From contig NZ_AMSG01000007.1 in the NCBI RefSeq assembly GCF_000300875.1, positions 1 through 64,000 of the forward strand: DNA of 64,000 nucleotides, given 5' to 3'. Source of the DNA: Galbibacter marinus. GTDB taxonomy: Bacteria; Bacteroidota; Bacteroidia; Flavobacteriales; Flavobacteriaceae. The notes under the pieces are model-generated. The model was not told the DNA's origin. It did no database searches and saw nothing but the letters and a program-made list of their open reading frames with translations. Made by a program: the position numbers and the translations under genes. Position 1 is the first letter of the stretch; every line of letters starts with the position of its first letter. This document shows, piece by piece, positions 28,368 to 38,222 of the stretch.

Positions 28368-30905
28368 TTGAGACAACTTCTTGCAAAAATAACGGTATTA
28401 TTTTTAATAGTACTGCTGAATTCATGTAATGCCGTGAAGAGGGTAGAAAGTGGCCAATTGTTACTTGAAGACAACCATATTTATGTCAATAAACAAAAGG
28501 TTACCGAGGATGAAATTGAAGGTTTAATTACTCAAAGGCCCAATAATAAAACTCGTTTGGCAGTCTACAACATGGCCAAACCAAATCCCGCTCGCTATTA
28601 CACCGCAAAACTCGATTCCAACCTTCAGGACATGAGTTTTTTTGATCGGATGATTTCTAAAAAACAGCTTACTCAATTAGCTGATTACAAAATCAACTTT
28701 AATAATTGGCTCATGAAAACTGGAGAAGCACCGGTGATCATTGATAAGGAGAAAATAGAAAAATCTGCAGAGCGCTTAAAATTATACTACGATACAAAAG
28801 GGTATTTTAACAATCAGGTGAGTTATGAAATCGACAGCAGTGATACTAAAGAAAAGCGTGCAGTGGTAAATTACAACCTCACCACCGGCCCAGCCTATTA
28901 CCTAGACTCTATCAGCACCAATTTTGAATCGAAAGATTTAGATTCCATATACAATCGCTATAAACGTTTTTCACGAATTCGACCTGGTCAGAAATTTGAC
29001 TTCATATTTTTTGATGCTGAGAAGGAGCGATTAAACAACATCTTTGTCAACTCAGGCATATACAAATTCCAACCCTCTTCCATTAGCTTCGACATCCAAA
29101 GAGACACCACCCTGAATACAGAAGACAGGAAAATGCCAGTGGTAATTAATATTCAAAACGCTCCAGCAACCCAAGGCGGCGATGAGGTCCCATACAAAAT
29201 CCATCATGTTAAAGAAGTAAACATCTATGCGGATTATTCCTTTAATAACTCGCAAGATAGCTTAAGCTCGATAAGCTACGACGGTTACACCATCTATTTC
29301 AAGGACCAACTTAAGTACCGACCCAAAGCACTCACCGATGTTATTGCCATTTTACCAGATAGTGTTTATAAAGAGTCTGATCGGTCTTTAACAGCCAAAC
29401 AGATCAACAACCTAAAGGTATTTAAATACCCCAACATCAATTACAGTTATTTAGACAGTACAGACAGTCAGCTAAGGACCAACATATACCTAAATCCAAG
29501 ACCTCGATTTTCTTTAGGTTTTAGTTCTGATTTACTACATTCCAACATTCAGGATATTGGTATATCCTTGAGTACGTCTTTGATCGCGAGAAACATTTTT
29601 AGAGGAGCAGAGACCTTAGACATCGCCTTTAGGGGGACCTTTGGATCTTCATCTGATTTTAAAAATACAGAAAGTGGATTTTTCAATATTGCGGAATTCG
29701 GAGCAGACATTGGACTGAACATTCCTAGAATCTTTTTCCCCTTAAACACCAATGGGATCATTCCTAAATCGATGACCCCAGAGACCCGTTTTTCACTTGG
29801 AACCACGCTTCAAAAAAACATAGGGCTGGACAAGCAAACATTTAACGGAATAGTACGCTATAGGTGGAACCCTTCCAATATTAGAAGGAATATCTTTGAA
29901 CTTATAAACATTCAATATGTTAAGAACTTAAACACCGATCGCTATTACGATGTTTATGAGAACAGTTACGATGACCTCAACAATGTAGCCTCGGATTATG
30001 CCAGTGAGACAAATCCTGAGTATTTTGATGACAATGGCAATCTTAGCATTCCAACAGGAACCAGCGGATTTACTGAAGATGTATTAAATGGCAACATTAA
30101 CACCAGTACCGCTGATCAAAATGAAGTAGCCCGTATAGATGACCAAAGGGACCGACTAACTGCCAATAACCTAATATTCTCAACCAATTACACCTATTAT
30201 AAGAACACAAGACGAAATTTTAACGACAATAACTTTTTTCAATTTAGAGCTAAAATAGAATTGGCTGGTAACCTGCTCTCGAGCTTGTCGACCGCTTTAA
30301 ATTTAGATACTGATGAAAATGGGAATAATTTAATTTTTGGCGTTCAGTATTCCCAATACGTAAAAACAGAATTTGATTATATAAAATATTGGCGTCTTTC
30401 ACGTCGTGATGTCCTAGCCTTTAGATCATTTATGGGAGTTGCTATTCCTTATGGCAACTCTGGAAGCATTCCCTTCATCAGAAGTTACTTTGCTGGAGGG
30501 TCGAATGACAACAGAGCCTGGCAGCCCTATGAACTTGGGCCTGGAAGAACAAAAAGCACCAATGACTTTAATGTAGGTAACTTAAAACTAGCATTTAACC
30601 TAGAATACCGATTTCCATTAATTGGTGATATCAATGGCGCTTTATTTGTGGATGCAGGTAATATCTGGGATTTTTTAGACGATGTGGAAAGTGAAAAAGC
30701 AACTTTTGAAAACCTACGTTCCTTAGAAGAGATCGCAATAGGTACAGGATTTGGTCTTAGGTACGATTTTAACTTTTTTGTATTTAGATTTGATATTGGC
30801 TTTAAAACCTACGATCCTACTTATGATCAGAGGAGTAAACGATGGTTTAATGATTACAATTTTGGCAACGCCGTCTATAACATTGGGATCAATTATCCTT
30901 TTTAA
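28368..30905 (+). CDS. tamL: TamL-type BamA/TamA family outer membrane lipoprotein
   Basis: An Omp85-superfamily protein of 845 residues. A TTG start at 28368 opens a lipoprotein signal ending at Cys20 (LLNSC), the feature that marks TamL, the lipidated TamA-like protein of Bacteroidetes. POTRA-like regions fill about residues 20-370. A C-terminal 16-strand barrel follows and ends with an aromatic residue (NYPF). RSYFAGGSNDNRAW is the lid-loop region, with the VRGF/Y box diverged. It is thought to work with TamB in outer membrane assembly. Confidence 0.88.
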   Translation: MRQLLAKITVLFLIVLLNSCNAVKRVESGQLLLEDNHIYVNKQKVTEDEIEGLITQRPNNKTRLAVYNMAKPNPARYYTAKLDSNLQDMSFFDRMISKKQLTQLADYKINFNNWLMKTGEAPVIIDKEKIEKSAERLKLYYDTKGYFNNQVSYEIDSSDTKEKRAVVNYNLTTGPAYYLDSISTNFESKDLDSIYNRYKRFSRIRPGQKFDFIFFDAEKERLNNIFVNSGIYKFQPSSISFDIQRDTTLNTEDRKMPVVINIQNAPATQGGDEVPYKIHHVKEVNIYADYSFNNSQDSLSSISYDGYTIYFKDQLKYRPKALTDVIAILPDSVYKESDRSLTAKQINNLKVFKYPNINYSYLDSTDSQLRTNIYLNPRPRFSLGFSSDLLHSNIQDIGISLSTSLIARNIFRGAETLDIAFRGTFGSSSDFKNTESGFFNIAEFGADIGLNIPRIFFPLNTNGIIPKSMTPETRFSLGTTLQKNIGLDKQTFNGIVRYRWNPSNIRRNIFELINIQYVKNLNTDRYYDVYENSYDDLNNVASDYASETNPEYFDDNGNLSIPTGTSGFTEDVLNGNINTSTADQNEVARIDDQRDRLTANNLIFSTNYTYYKNTRRNFNDNNFFQFRAKIELAGNLLSSLSTALNLDTDENGNNLIFGVQYSQYVKTEFDYIKYWRLSRRDVLAFRSFMGVAIPYGNSGSIPFIRSYFAGGSNDNRAWQPYELGPGRTKSTNDFNVGNLKLAFNLEYRFPLIGDINGALFVDAGNIWDFLDDVESEKATFENLRSLEEIAIGTGFGLRYDFNFFVFRFDIGFKTYDPTYDQRSKRWFNDYNFGNAVYNIGINYPF

Positions 30906-30984
30906 GCCGTGTAAATTTATTATTTTTGCAAAGACAATTCCAAGTTGTAAAAACGGTGGAGTTTTTCTCTTGAACAAATTGTCG

Positions 30985-30992
30985 TATTTTTG
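30985..30992 (+). promoter_or_regulatory. -7 promoter element(s) for fba
   Basis: TATTTTTG fits TAnnTTTG 64 bases before the aldolase start. A second copy lies at 30921-30928. Either or both may drive fba; neither has a clear -33 TTG at standard spacing. Confidence 0.4.
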
Positions 30993-31056
30993 GCTTTTTA
31001 AGACGCATTTGAAGCGAACAACTATATAACTATATAAAAATTAGAAACTTAAATTT

Positions 31057-32124
31057 ATGAGTCACAACATTAAGGCTGGTGTAGCCACTGGAGACGAAGT
31101 ACAAAAGATATTTGACTATGCGAAAGAGAAAGGATTTGCTCTTCCAGCAGTCAATGTCATTGGAAGCAGTACTATCAATGCTGTATTAGAAACAGCAGCG
31201 GATTTAAATTCTCCTGTTATTATCCAATTCTCCAACGGAGGAGCACAGTTTAATGCTGGAAAAGGACTGTCTAACGATCAGCAAAAAGCTGCTGTTGCAG
31301 GAGCTGTTGCAGGCGCAAAACACGTTCATGAAATGGCTGAAAAATACGGAGTTCCAGTAATCCTCCATACGGATCACTGTGCTAAAAAACTTCTTCCATG
31401 GGTAGACGGTATGTTGGATGCTAGTGAAGAGTATTTCAAACAAACTGGAAAACCATTATTTAGCTCTCATATGATCGATCTTTCTGAGGAGTCTATCGAA
31501 GAAAACATCGAGACCTGTAAAACTTACCTAGAGCGTATGGATAAAATGGGGATGACCCTTGAAATCGAACTTGGTATTACAGGTGGTGAAGAAGATGGAG
31601 TTGACAACACTGATGTGGATGACTCTAAATTGTACACTCAACCAGAGGAGGTAGCTTATGCTTACGAGGAGTTATTGAAAGTATCACCTCGTTTTACTAT
31701 TGCTGCAGCTTTTGGTAACGTACATGGTGTTTATAAACCAGGAAACGTTAAGCTAACTCCAAAAATTCTTAAGAATTCTCAGGAGTATATTTCACAGAAA
31801 TACAATGTACCTCACAACACAATTAACTTTGTATTCCATGGTGGATCAGGTTCTACTGTTGAGGAGATTAGAGAAGGAATTTCTTACGGGGTTATTAAAA
31901 TGAATATTGATACGGATCTTCAATATGCTTATTTAGAAGGAATCAGAGACTACATGAAATCTAAAGAGGCTTACCTTGCTGGGCAAATCGGTAACCCAGA
32001 TGGTGAAGATTCACCAAATAAAAAACATTATGATCCACGCGTGTGGATTCGTGAAGGAGAAAAAACCTTTATCACTCGTTTGAAAAAGGCTTTTGAAGAT
32101 TTAAACAACGTGAATACGTTATAA
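31057..32124 (+). CDS. fbaA: class II fructose-bisphosphate aldolase
   Basis: Zinc-dependent aldolase of glycolysis and gluconeogenesis. Metal-binding residues are in HTDHCAKK, VHGVYKPG and FHGGSGS, and the catalytic Asp is in HTDH. The insert EIELGITGGEEDGVDNT marks the class II-A (E. coli-like) type. At 355 residues it is normal. Monocistronic, with its own terminator. Confidence 0.96.
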   Translation: MSHNIKAGVATGDEVQKIFDYAKEKGFALPAVNVIGSSTINAVLETAADLNSPVIIQFSNGGAQFNAGKGLSNDQQKAAVAGAVAGAKHVHEMAEKYGVPVILHTDHCAKKLLPWVDGMLDASEEYFKQTGKPLFSSHMIDLSEESIEENIETCKTYLERMDKMGMTLEIELGITGGEEDGVDNTDVDDSKLYTQPEEVAYAYEELLKVSPRFTIAAAFGNVHGVYKPGNVKLTPKILKNSQEYISQKYNVPHNTINFVFHGGSGSTVEEIREGISYGVIKMNIDTDLQYAYLEGIRDYMKSKEAYLAGQIGNPDGEDSPNKKHYDPRVWIREGEKTFITRLKKAFEDLNNVNTL

Positions 32125-32133
32125 ATTGAACAG

Positions 32134-32172
32134 AAAGCACTAAGGAGATATAAATCTCTTTAGTGCTTTTTT
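32134..32172 (+). terminator. rho-independent terminator after fba
   Basis: A stem of about 16 bp (AAAGCACTAAGGAGAT with its complement, one wobble), 4-base loop ATAA and T6. Confidence 0.9.
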
Positions 32173-32193
32173 AATTCTATATACTATATGGCA

Positions 32194-33054
32194 ATGGCTT
32201 GGTTTAAAAGAAAAGAAAAAGGCATACAAACCGCTACAGAAGAGAAAAAGGATACCCCTGTTGGTCTTTGGTATAAATCACCAACTGGTAAAATTGTAGA
32301 GGCCGATGAGTTGGCTAAAAACTTTTACGTAAGTCCAGAGGATGATTATCATGTGCGTATCGGTAGCAAAGAATATTTTTCAATATTATTTGATGATAAC
32401 AAGTTCAAGGAGCTAGATCCTAATTTAGAATCAAAGGATCCGCTGAGCTTTATCGATACCAAAAAATATTCAGACCGTCTTAAGCAAGCCCAAGAAAAAA
32501 CCAAACTTAAAGATGCAGTTCGCACTGCTGTAGGAAAGTCTAAGGGTAAAAATTTGGTCATTGCTTGTATGGATTTCTCTTTTATTGGAGGATCTATGGG
32601 AAGTGTTGTTGGAGAGAAAATTGCACGAGCTATTGACTACTCCATCAAAAAGAAAATTCCTTTTATGATGATTTCAAAATCTGGTGGTGCAAGAATGATG
32701 GAGGCCGCTTTATCGCTTATGCAGTTAGCTAAAACTTCTGCTAAATTAGCACAGCTTTCTGAACTTGGAATACCATACATCTCATTGTGTACCGATCCAA
32801 CAACTGGAGGTACAACCGCTTCTTATGCTATGCTTGGTGATATTAATATCGCTGAACCTGGCGCACTCATTGGGTTTGCAGGACCTAGAGTTGTCAAAGA
32901 AGCTACAGGAAAAGATCTTCCTGAAGATTTTCAAACATCTGAGTTCTTGTTAGAGCACGGATTCCTTGACTTTATTGTCCATAGAAGGGATCTAAAGAAC
33001 AAGGTGAACCTGTATATAGATTTAATACAAAACCAAGCGGTAAGAGCTTCGTAA
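32194..33054 (+). CDS. accD: acetyl-CoA carboxylase carboxyltransferase subunit beta
   Basis: Transfers the carboxyl group from biotin to acetyl-CoA, with AccA. The crotonase-fold core is intact: [47 protein letters not shown] and FLLEHGFLD. The start is taken at the second ATG ([11 protein letters not shown]), six bases after an alternative ATG at 32188, because MAWFKR is the usual beginning. The N-terminal zinc ribbon of E. coli AccD lacks all four Cys: the sites read KSPTG and [12 protein letters not shown]. It is short at 286 residues and terminated downstream. Confidence 0.93.
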   Translation: MAWFKRKEKGIQTATEEKKDTPVGLWYKSPTGKIVEADELAKNFYVSPEDDYHVRIGSKEYFSILFDDNKFKELDPNLESKDPLSFIDTKKYSDRLKQAQEKTKLKDAVRTAVGKSKGKNLVIACMDFSFIGGSMGSVVGEKIARAIDYSIKKKIPFMMISKSGGARMMEAALSLMQLAKTSAKLAQLSELGIPYISLCTDPTTGGTTASYAMLGDINIAEPGALIGFAGPRVVKEATGKDLPEDFQTSEFLLEHGFLDFIVHRRDLKNKVNLYIDLIQNQAVRAS

Positions 33055-33076
33055 TATTAGCAACATAATCTACTAC

Positions 33077-33107
33077 AAAGGCTCCAATTTCGGAGCTTTT
33101 GTTTTTT
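33077..33107 (+). terminator. terminator after accD
   Basis: AAAGGCTCC and GGAGCTTT pair with a single bulged G around a short loop, followed by T-rich sequence. Confidence 0.75.
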
Positions 33108-33254
33108 AACCATTAAGGTTCTTTCAGCAATTAAAAAGAGTCACTAATTTTTTCCTTTTTTTTCAGGCTTAAAGAATTAAGATCTAACAAAATAGGCTCT
33201 TTTACCTAATAGGATTAATTATTAATTTTATCGGTTTAAAATTAAAATAATTAC

Positions 33255-33262
33255 TATATTTG
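33255..33262 (+). promoter_or_regulatory. -7 promoter element for rpsO
   Basis: TATATTTG matches TAnnTTTG exactly, 57 bases before rpsO, just before a leader hairpin. Confidence 0.55.
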
Positions 33263-33267
33263 CGCCC

Positions 33268-33286
33268 TTGATAGATCGACTATCAA
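33268..33286 (+). promoter_or_regulatory. hairpin in the rpsO leader
   Basis: TTGATAG (33268-33274) and CTATCAA (33280-33286) form a 7-bp perfect stem with loop ATCGA at the 5' end of the rpsO leader. S15 represses its own mRNA in several bacteria through leader structures, so this may be such a site. The function is inferred. Confidence 0.45.
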
Positions 33287-33318
33287 ATACATAAGAATCA
33301 TTTAAAAGAAATATTGGC

Positions 33319-33588
33319 ATGTATTTATCAAAAGAGGTAAAAGCAGAGATTTTTAAAAAACACGGTGGAAGTGAAAACAACACTGGATCTGCAGAAGGAC
33401 AAATCGCTTTGTTCACACACAGAATTAAACACTTAACTGGACACTTGAAAAACAATCAAAAAGATTTCAACACAGAGCGTTCATTAGTTATGTTGGTGGG
33501 TAAAAGAAGAAGCCTGCTAGATTATTTGAAGAAGAAAGATATTACAAGATATCGAGCTATCATCAAAGAATTAGGATTAAGAAAGTAA
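33319..33588 (+). CDS. rpsO: 30S ribosomal protein S15
   Basis: A primary 16S rRNA-binding protein of 89 residues, fully conserved in form: GSAEGQIALFTHRIKHLTGHLKNNQKDFNTERSL is partly the helix-2/3 rRNA-binding face, and GKRRSLLDYL closes it. It is followed by a terminator and then pnp, the usual rpsO-pnp order. Confidence 0.98.
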   Translation: MYLSKEVKAEIFKKHGGSENNTGSAEGQIALFTHRIKHLTGHLKNNQKDFNTERSLVMLVGKRRSLLDYLKKKDITRYRAIIKELGLRK

Positions 33589-33593
33589 ATTAT

Positions 33594-33619
33594 AAAGGGG
33601 AGCAATTTGCTCCCTTTTT
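33594..33619 (+). terminator. terminator after rpsO
   Basis: AAAGGGGAGC and GCTCCCTTTT pair with a single bulge around the AATTT loop, followed by T5. Confidence 0.8.
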
Positions 33620-33800
33620 AATTTAGTCTTTATTTTTTCTGTTTTTTTTGGACTTTCTATCATTAAAGACATACTTTTGAATTTCTCATATATTGAGAAT
33701 TCAATTTTCGTTTAACCACAACCTGAGACAGTAAGTGGTTAACAAAAAAGCTTAGATAACTAGTTTTTCATTGGGTAACAACAACTACAACACAACTCGG

Positions 33801-33863
33801 CCGTGAAATCCACGGGTGCCCATTGTTTAACATTCCGCTGCTATAATTTTCAGTTATGCGGAG
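33801..33863 (+). promoter_or_regulatory. two hairpins in the pnp leader
   Basis: CCGTG/CACGG (33801-33815) and TCCGC/GCGGA (33834-33862) can form two stems directly before pnp. The GC content is higher than in the surrounding sequence. In E. coli the pnp leader is cut by RNase III and then controlled by PNPase; a similar role here is only a possibility. Confidence 0.35.
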
Positions 33864-33878
33864 CAATAAAAAAACTAA

Positions 33879-36089
33879 ATGATTCCTGAAGTAAAACAAG
33901 AAATTATTGATTTAGGGGATGGTAGAACCATTTCTCTAGAAACGGGAAAATTAGCAAAACAAGCTGATGGCTCAGTCGTTGTCCGTATGGGTGATGCTAT
34001 GCTACTAGCTACCGTGGTTTCTGCTAGAAGCGCAAACCCTGGTATTGACTTCTTACCCTTAACGGTAGATTACCGTGAAAAATTTGCAGCTGCAGGGCGT
34101 TTTCCTGGTGGCTTTTTTAAACGTGAAGCTAGACCGAGCGATCGCGAGGTATTAACAATGCGTTTGGTGGATCGTGTATTACGACCATTATTTCCAAAGG
34201 ATTATCACGCTGAGACTCAGGTGATGATTCAACTTATGTCAAATGATGACAATGTGATGCCAGATGCCTTAGCTGGTTTGGCAGCGTCCGCTTGTATTCA
34301 ATTATCTGACATTCCTTTTGAATATCCAATCTCTGAGGTTAGAGTTGCTCGTGTTAACGGTGAATTCATCGTTAACCCAAGTAGAGCACAATTAGAAACT
34401 GCTGATATGGATATTATGGTTGGAGCCTCTGAGGATTCTGTTGCCATGGTAGAGGGTGAAATGTTAGAGGTGTCAGAGCAAGAAATGGCAGAGGCTATTA
34501 AAGTTGCTCATCAGGCCATTAAAGTACAAGTTGAAGCTCAAAAAAGACTTGTTGAAAAAGTTGGTAAAAAAGAGGTACGTGAATACGAACTAGAAGTTGA
34601 GGATTTAGAATTAGAAGCTAAAATTCACGATTTTGCTTACGATAAATGTTATGCTGTTGCCAAAGAAGATACTTCAAAACAAGAGCGTGGTGAGAAGTTC
34701 AGTTTAATTAAAGAGGAGATTTCTGCATGGTATAGCGAAGAAGAGCTAGAAGAAAAAGCAGAACTTATCAGTAAGTATTTTGCGAAGTCTCAAAAAGAAG
34801 CAGTTAGAAACCTAATCCTAGACGAAAACATTCGTTTGGACGGTAGAAAAACTACAGATATTAGACCAATTTGGTGTGAGGTAGATTACCTACCTTCTAC
34901 TCATGGATCATCGATCTTTACCAGAGGTGAAACTCAGGCTCTTGCTTCAGTTACACTAGGTACTTCAAAACAAGCCAACGTAATAGATCTTCCTACAGAG
35001 CAATCCGAGGAGCGATTCTATTTACATTATAACTTCCCTCCATTCTCCACTGGTGAGGCTCGTCCCCTTAGAGGAACTTCACGTAGAGAGGTTGGGCACG
35101 GGAACCTAGCACAACGTGCTCTTAAGAACATGATTCCTGATGAATGTCCTTACACAGTTCGTGTAGTATCTGAAGTCTTAGAATCCAATGGTTCTTCATC
35201 TATGGCAACTGTTTGTGCTGGAACAATGGCGCTTATGGATGCTGGTGTTCAACTTAAGAAGCCAGTTTCTGGTATTGCCATGGGTCTTATCACTGATGGT
35301 GAGAAATACGCTGTTTTATCAGATATCCTAGGAGATGAAGATCACTTAGGTGATATGGACTTTAAAGTTACTGGTACTGAAAATGGAATTACAGCTTGCC
35401 AAATGGATATTAAAATCAAAGGTCTTTCTTATGAAATTCTTGAAAACGCTCTAGCACAAGCTAGAGATGGAAGATTACATATCCTTGGAAAACTAACAGA
35501 TACAATCGCAACGCCAAGTGAACAAGTCAAAGCACATGCACCAAAAATGGTTTCAGTTACAATTCCTGGAGATTACATCGGAGCTTTAATTGGTCCTGGA
35601 GGTAAAGTAATTCAGGAATTACAGAAAACAACTAACACTGAGATTGTTATCGAAGAGGTAGACGATAAAGGTGTAGTTGAGATTCTTGGTACTGACCAAG
35701 CTGGAATCGATGCAGTACTTGCAAAAATTGATTCTATTACCTTCAAACCAGTCAAGGGTGAAGTATATGAGGTAAAAGTAATTAAGTTACTTGATTTTGG
35801 TGCTGTTGTTGAATATACGCAAGCTCCAGGTAATGAAGTACTATTACACATCTCAGAACTAGCATGGGAACGTACTAACAGCGTAACTGATGTGGTTAAC
35901 ATTGGTGATGTTTTTGAAGTTAAGTACTTTGGAGTTGATCCTAAAACACGAAAAGAAAAAGTTTCTAGAAAAGCAGTTCTACCAAAACCTGAAGGTTATG
36001 TAGAACGCGAAAGAAGCTCTGACAATCGCCATAGATCTAATAACGATCGTAGAGGTGGTGATCGAGATAGAAAGCCTCGAAGAGACTAA
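33879..36089 (+). CDS. pnp: polyribonucleotide nucleotidyltransferase (PNPase)
   Basis: A 3'-5' phosphorolytic exoribonuclease of 736 residues. Domains are two RNase PH cores with the alpha domain between them ([15 protein letters not shown] in the first; [14 protein letters not shown] and [23 protein letters not shown] in the second). Then come the KH domain with [12 protein letters not shown] at about 568-579 and the S1 domain from about 626. A tail from about 705 is rich in Arg, Asp and Ser and probably flexible. It follows rpsO after a terminator and a structured leader. Confidence 0.97.
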   Translation: MIPEVKQEIIDLGDGRTISLETGKLAKQADGSVVVRMGDAMLLATVVSARSANPGIDFLPLTVDYREKFAAAGRFPGGFFKREARPSDREVLTMRLVDRVLRPLFPKDYHAETQVMIQLMSNDDNVMPDALAGLAASACIQLSDIPFEYPISEVRVARVNGEFIVNPSRAQLETADMDIMVGASEDSVAMVEGEMLEVSEQEMAEAIKVAHQAIKVQVEAQKRLVEKVGKKEVREYELEVEDLELEAKIHDFAYDKCYAVAKEDTSKQERGEKFSLIKEEISAWYSEEELEEKAELISKYFAKSQKEAVRNLILDENIRLDGRKTTDIRPIWCEVDYLPSTHGSSIFTRGETQALASVTLGTSKQANVIDLPTEQSEERFYLHYNFPPFSTGEARPLRGTSRREVGHGNLAQRALKNMIPDECPYTVRVVSEVLESNGSSSMATVCAGTMALMDAGVQLKKPVSGIAMGLITDGEKYAVLSDILGDEDHLGDMDFKVTGTENGITACQMDIKIKGLSYEILENALAQARDGRLHILGKLTDTIATPSEQVKAHAPKMVSVTIPGDYIGALIGPGGKVIQELQKTTNTEIVIEEVDDKGVVEILGTDQAGIDAVLAKIDSITFKPVKGEVYEVKVIKLLDFGAVVEYTQAPGNEVLLHISELAWERTNSVTDVVNIGDVFEVKYFGVDPKTRKEKVSRKAVLPKPEGYVERERSSDNRHRSNNDRRGGDRDRKPRRD

Positions 36090-36117
36090 ACAATTCATGT
36101 TAATTTTAAAGTGTGTG

Positions 36118-36152
36118 AAAAGTCTGGACATGTGCCAGGCTTTTTCTTTTTT
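36118..36152 (+). terminator. rho-independent terminator after pnp
   Basis: AAAAGTCTGG and CCAGGCTTTT form a 10-bp stem with one wobble pair, followed by a T-rich run. Confidence 0.85.
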
Positions 36153-36234
36153 GGAGCCTTAAGTCTTCCCAGCTGTATTGCTTTAACAAAAAAGTATTAC
36201 TTACTTTTGTTGATTAATTTTCATCTCAAGTATT

Positions 36235-37140
36235 ATGTTCAAGAAATTAGTAGGGATCGAACCCTTGGATCTTATCCCATCCGCAGAGCTTAAACTTCAA
36301 GAGTTTGCACAGGAAGTTGTTTTATTTAGAGATATCCCAAAGGATGATCAGCAAATTATTGAACGTATTTCCAATGCTGATGCGGTACTTTTAAGCTATA
36401 CTTCAACATTGGACAAGAAAATTCTTGAGAAATGTCCCAATATCATATACATTGGTATGTGCTGTTCATTATATTCCCCAGAAACGGCCAATGTGGACAT
36501 TCACTATGCCAATGAGCGAGGAATAAAAGTAACAGGTATACGCGATTATGGTGACGAAGGAGTGGTTGAATATGTTGTAAGCGAACTTGTTCGTTGTTTA
36601 CATGGATTTGGAACTGACAAAAATGGTCAGCCAGAAAAACCTTGGGATGGTGTACCTAGAGAAATTACAGGACTCAAAGTTGGGATCGTTGGACTTGGAA
36701 CCTCAGGAGGCATGATTGCAGACGCCTTAAAGTTCTTCGGAGCTGAGATTTCCTATTTTGCACGAAGTGAAAAACAAGCAGCTAAAGCCAAGGGTTATAC
36801 TTTCCAAGATCTTGATACGCTGCTATCAGAAAATGAGGTTATACTCTGCTGCCTTAACAAAAACACAGTCCTTTTACATGAATCAGAATTTAAGAGCCTA
36901 GGTGATCATAAAATACTATTTAACACAGGACTCTCCCCTGCCTGGGATATGAAACCCTTTGAAAAGTGGCTTGAAGCTGAAAATCGTTGTTACTGTGACA
37001 CTTTGGGTGCTCTTGGCGATAAAGAGCTTTTAAAGCACCCTAATGTCCGTTGTATGGAAGTTTCTGTGGGGCGTACCAGACAAGCCTATATCCGATTAAG
37101 TGAAAAAGTGTTAGCTAACTTATCAGAATACAATGGGTGA
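36235..37140 (+). CDS. 2-hydroxyacid dehydrogenase-like protein, catalytic residues altered
   Basis: A 301-residue NAD(P)-binding protein with the layout of D-isomer-specific 2-hydroxyacid dehydrogenases: an N-terminal flavodoxin-like domain (ADAVLLSYTSTLD), then a Rossmann domain with VGIVGLGTSGG. The usual catalytic Arg segment is LFNTGLSPAWD and the usual catalytic His region is VSVGRTRQAY, so neither Arg nor His is where the family has it. It may bind NAD without dehydrogenase activity or use another chemistry. It is convergent with, and overlaps by 18 bases, the aspartate dehydrogenase-like gene. Confidence 0.75.
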   Translation: MFKKLVGIEPLDLIPSAELKLQEFAQEVVLFRDIPKDDQQIIERISNADAVLLSYTSTLDKKILEKCPNIIYIGMCCSLYSPETANVDIHYANERGIKVTGIRDYGDEGVVEYVVSELVRCLHGFGTDKNGQPEKPWDGVPREITGLKVGIVGLGTSGGMIADALKFFGAEISYFARSEKQAAKAKGYTFQDLDTLLSENEVILCCLNKNTVLLHESEFKSLGDHKILFNTGLSPAWDMKPFEKWLEAENRCYCDTLGALGDKELLKHPNVRCMEVSVGRTRQAYIRLSEKVLANLSEYNG

Positions 37141-37932
37141 GGTAATATTTCTTAAGGTATTTACCACACTCCAACCTGCGATCTTAGAAGTCTTGCTATA
37201 AACATCAACAATAGCATGAACCTCTTCATTTTTAATTTCTATTCGGTGGTCATCCCCTATATAGTCCGGAACAGAGGTCACCGAAACTTTTATATTCTCA
37301 GGTCCCACTGAGGCAAGTGAAGCCGCAACAGCTACATTCACCTTTGTCGGAAACAAAGCAATGGCCTGTTTAGCATTCCCAGAAAACACTTTCTTAGCAT
37401 CAGTTTCAAGTGCAGATTCATATACGCTGGTGGAACGCAAAGATTTTGGACTTTTCTCTGTGTCGAATGTGATTTCACAATCTCCCATTAAGGAGGCTGT
37501 ACGAAGAACATCAAAACCTCCAATGGATCCAGAGACTAAATGTACTCTTGTACCGTGTTTCTTTGCGGTCTCCTGGACTTGATTGTAAAACTCCTCATCG
37601 GCCAAAGCTCCAATGGAAAGAGTTACAATTGAAGAGCCATTTTTAAGTGCTGGCAAAGCCAATTCACGCAAAGCAACTGGAGCAGCAGACTCTACGATAT
37701 AATCTGGCTTAAGGGCTATGATCTCTGAAATAGACTCATAAGCATCGCAGCGATAACCAATTTCTTCCTTATTTATTCGCTCGGCAAGCTTCTGAGCTTT
37801 CTCAAATGTCCTAGAGTAGCTACCAATTAGCTGATAATCATCAAGCACCCCACTAAGTAATGCATCAACAACAATATCTGCTAATTTTCCGCAACCAACT
37901 ATGGCTAGTGTTTTCTTTGCTTCTTTCATCAT
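37123..37932 (-). CDS. L-aspartate dehydrogenase-like protein (NadX family)
   Basis: A 269-residue protein with an N-terminal Rossmann domain (IVGCGKLADIVVDALL) and the NadX/DUF108 C-terminal domain, in which ALFPTKVNVAVAASLASVG is characteristic. NadX-type enzymes convert aspartate to iminoaspartate for NAD synthesis or act on related amino acids. The neighbour is a convergent dehydrogenase-like gene, not nadA or nadC, so the true substrate is uncertain. A second in-frame ATG lies one codon later. Confidence 0.75.
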   Translation of the reverse strand: MMKEAKKTLAIVGCGKLADIVVDALLSGVLDDYQLIGSYSRTFEKAQKLAERINKEEIGYRCDAYESISEIIALKPDYIVESAAPVALRELALPALKNGSSIVTLSIGALADEEFYNQVQETAKKHGTRVHLVSGSIGGFDVLRTASLMGDCEITFDTEKSPKSLRSTSVYESALETDAKKVFSGNAKQAIALFPTKVNVAVAASLASVGPENIKVSVTSVPDYIGDDHRIEIKNEEVHAIVDVYSKTSKIAGWSVVNTLRNITSPIVF

Positions 37933-38222
37933 TTTATTTGATTTTTTTTAGACATTCAATTCTTAAGGCATTAAGATTTCCCTTAAGCTTATAACTTAGT
38001 TCTTATTCCTATTTACATAAAAATAAGTAAGTTACTTACTGAACTCTCAAAGGTAGTAAATAACAATGTAATTACCCTGAATCTACATGGATCAAACAAA
38101 GACTTTTGCTCCTTCTATTAACAAAATGAAATTAAGGATAGCGAAACTTTTTAAAAATTCATTTTCCAAACAGCTCATAATTCTTTTATTTTTGAAATAC
38201 GCATTTTAAATAAAAAACCATT

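Noticed and set aside
36111-36293. 60-codon frame between pnp and the dehydrogenase gene
   Set aside because: It runs through the pnp terminator and overlaps the next gene in another frame, and has no coding character.
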